DNA of 7,429 nt from Saprospiraceae bacterium. GTDB taxonomy: Bacteria > Bacteroidota > Bacteroidia > Chitinophagales > Saprospiraceae. The DNA lies in the NCBI GenBank assembly GCA_020437045.1, contig JAGQWV010000643.1, positions 1 to 7,429 of the forward strand, written 5' to 3'. This document shows, one piece after another, positions 6,721-7,429 of the stretch (the stretch's first letter is position 1; each line of letters starts with the position of its first letter). Made by a program: the position numbers and the translations under genes. A model generated the notes under the pieces. That model was given only the letters and a program-made list of their open reading frames with translations. It was not told where the DNA came from and searched no databases.

Positions 6721-7429
6721 ATGTCCGGATGTCATCATTTTGAACAGATCCACACCAGACGTGACTTTTTGTCCAAAACGGCTCTGGGCCTGGGTACAGT
6801 TGGACTGGCCTCGATTTTAAATCCGGTATTGGGACAAAGTCAGACGCTTACCGGTCCGGGAAAAATGTTTCACTTTGCTCCCAAGGCTAAGCGAGTCATA
6901 TACTTATTTCAGAGTGGTGCTCCATCTCAGATTGATTTGTTTGATCCCAAGCCACTCTTAAAGGAGATGAATGGCCAGGAGTTACCCGATTCGGTGCGTA
7001 AAGGGCAGCGACTCACAGGCATGACTGCCGGGCAAACCTCTTTTCCTTTGGCTGGATCACTGTTTTCGTTTAAGAAATATGGGCAATCTGGGGCCTGGAT
7101 GAGTGAGCTTCTTCCTTATCAATCGAAGATCGTCGACGACCTCTGCTTTATACATTCGATGTATACAGAAGCGATTAACCATGATCCGGCGGCCACTTTT
7201 ATCCAAACAGGGTCGCAACAGCCGGGTAGACCGTCTATGGGAAGTTGGATCGACTACGGTTTGGGAAGTGATAATGAGGATCTTCCCGCTTTCATCGTTT
7301 TAGTAACCAAAAATAAGGGTGGTCAACCGTTGTATTCCCGTCTTTGGGGAAGTGGTTTTCTGCCTTCACAATATCAAGGCGTGCAGTTCAGAGCAGGTGT
7401 CGATCCGGTGCTGTATCTGAGCAATCCGG
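6721..7429 (+). CDS. Tat-exported DUF1501 family protein (5' part only)
   Basis: An open frame of 236 codons begins at ATG 6721, just after an in-frame TGA at 6706-6708, and continues past the window. No other plausible start lies between, so the start is well fixed. Residues 12-40 form a twin-arginine signal: TRRDFLSKTALGLG, a hydrophobic stretch, then LNPVLGQS. The product should therefore be exported folded, often with a metal or cofactor. The mature part matches DUF1501 proteins, which have an alkaline-phosphatase/sulfatase-like fold: RVIYLFQSGAPSQIDLFDPKP, GMTAGQTSFPL, CFIHSMYTEAINHDPAATFIQTG, and GRPSMGSWIDYGLG. Family members are usually 400-480 residues, so about half is present. Catalytic activity is unproven. 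In many Bacteroidota and Planctomycetota these genes sit beside DUF1549/DUF1553 cytochrome-type genes; none lies upstream here, so any partner would be downstream, outside the window. Confidence 0.92.
   Translation, partial: MSGCHHFEQIHTRRDFLSKTALGLGTVGLASILNPVLGQSQTLTGPGKMFHFAPKAKRVIYLFQSGAPSQIDLFDPKPLLKEMNGQELPDSVRKGQRLTGMTAGQTSFPLAGSLFSFKKYGQSGAWMSELLPYQSKIVDDLCFIHSMYTEAINHDPAATFIQTGSQQPGRPSMGSWIDYGLGSDNEDLPAFIVLVTKNKGGQPLYSRLWGSGFLPSQYQGVQFRAGVDPVLYLSNP

Overview
The window looks like ordinary chromosomal DNA of a Bacteroidota bacterium, most likely close to the Saprospiraceae. This placement is inferred from protein style (an NPSFE-type N-terminal module fused to an OmpA domain, a DUF4197 lipoprotein, a Tat-exported DUF1501 protein), the absence of Shine-Dalgarno sequences before the starts, and one sequence matching the Bacteroidota -7 promoter box. 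GC content is moderate and looks even throughout. I see no rRNA, tRNA, CRISPR array, insertion sequence, phage gene or attachment site.

Layout. On the minus strand, positions 1-1426 hold an OmpA-family envelope protein whose last residues lie outside the window. A 180-bp gap follows, containing a striking imperfect inverted repeat (1504-1568). Next is a glutaryl-CoA dehydrogenase (1607-2794, minus). It diverges across a 72-bp spacer from a plus-strand pair: dihydroneopterin aldolase folB (2867-3217) and a DUF4197 lipoprotein (3291-3989). After a 219-bp spacer in which I recognise nothing (it has a 9-A run at 4098-4106), an exported amidase-signature enzyme follows (4209-5750, plus). It converges, with only 13 bp between stop codons, on an exported metallo-beta-lactamase-fold hydrolase (5764-6591, minus). 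A 129-bp spacer separates that gene from the divergently read start of a Tat-exported DUF1501 protein (6721 to the window edge).

How the genes work together. There is no obvious shared pathway. Two genes are cytoplasmic metabolism (lysine/tryptophan-type acyl-CoA degradation and folate synthesis). The other five encode proteins predicted to leave the cytoplasm: OmpA-like, lipoprotein, amidase, MBL hydrolase and DUF1501. The strand changes repeatedly, so at most folB and the DUF4197 gene could share a transcript. I did not find a new multi-gene system. The points most worth a second look are the unexplained inverted repeat and the altered peptidoglycan-binding loop of the OmpA domain.
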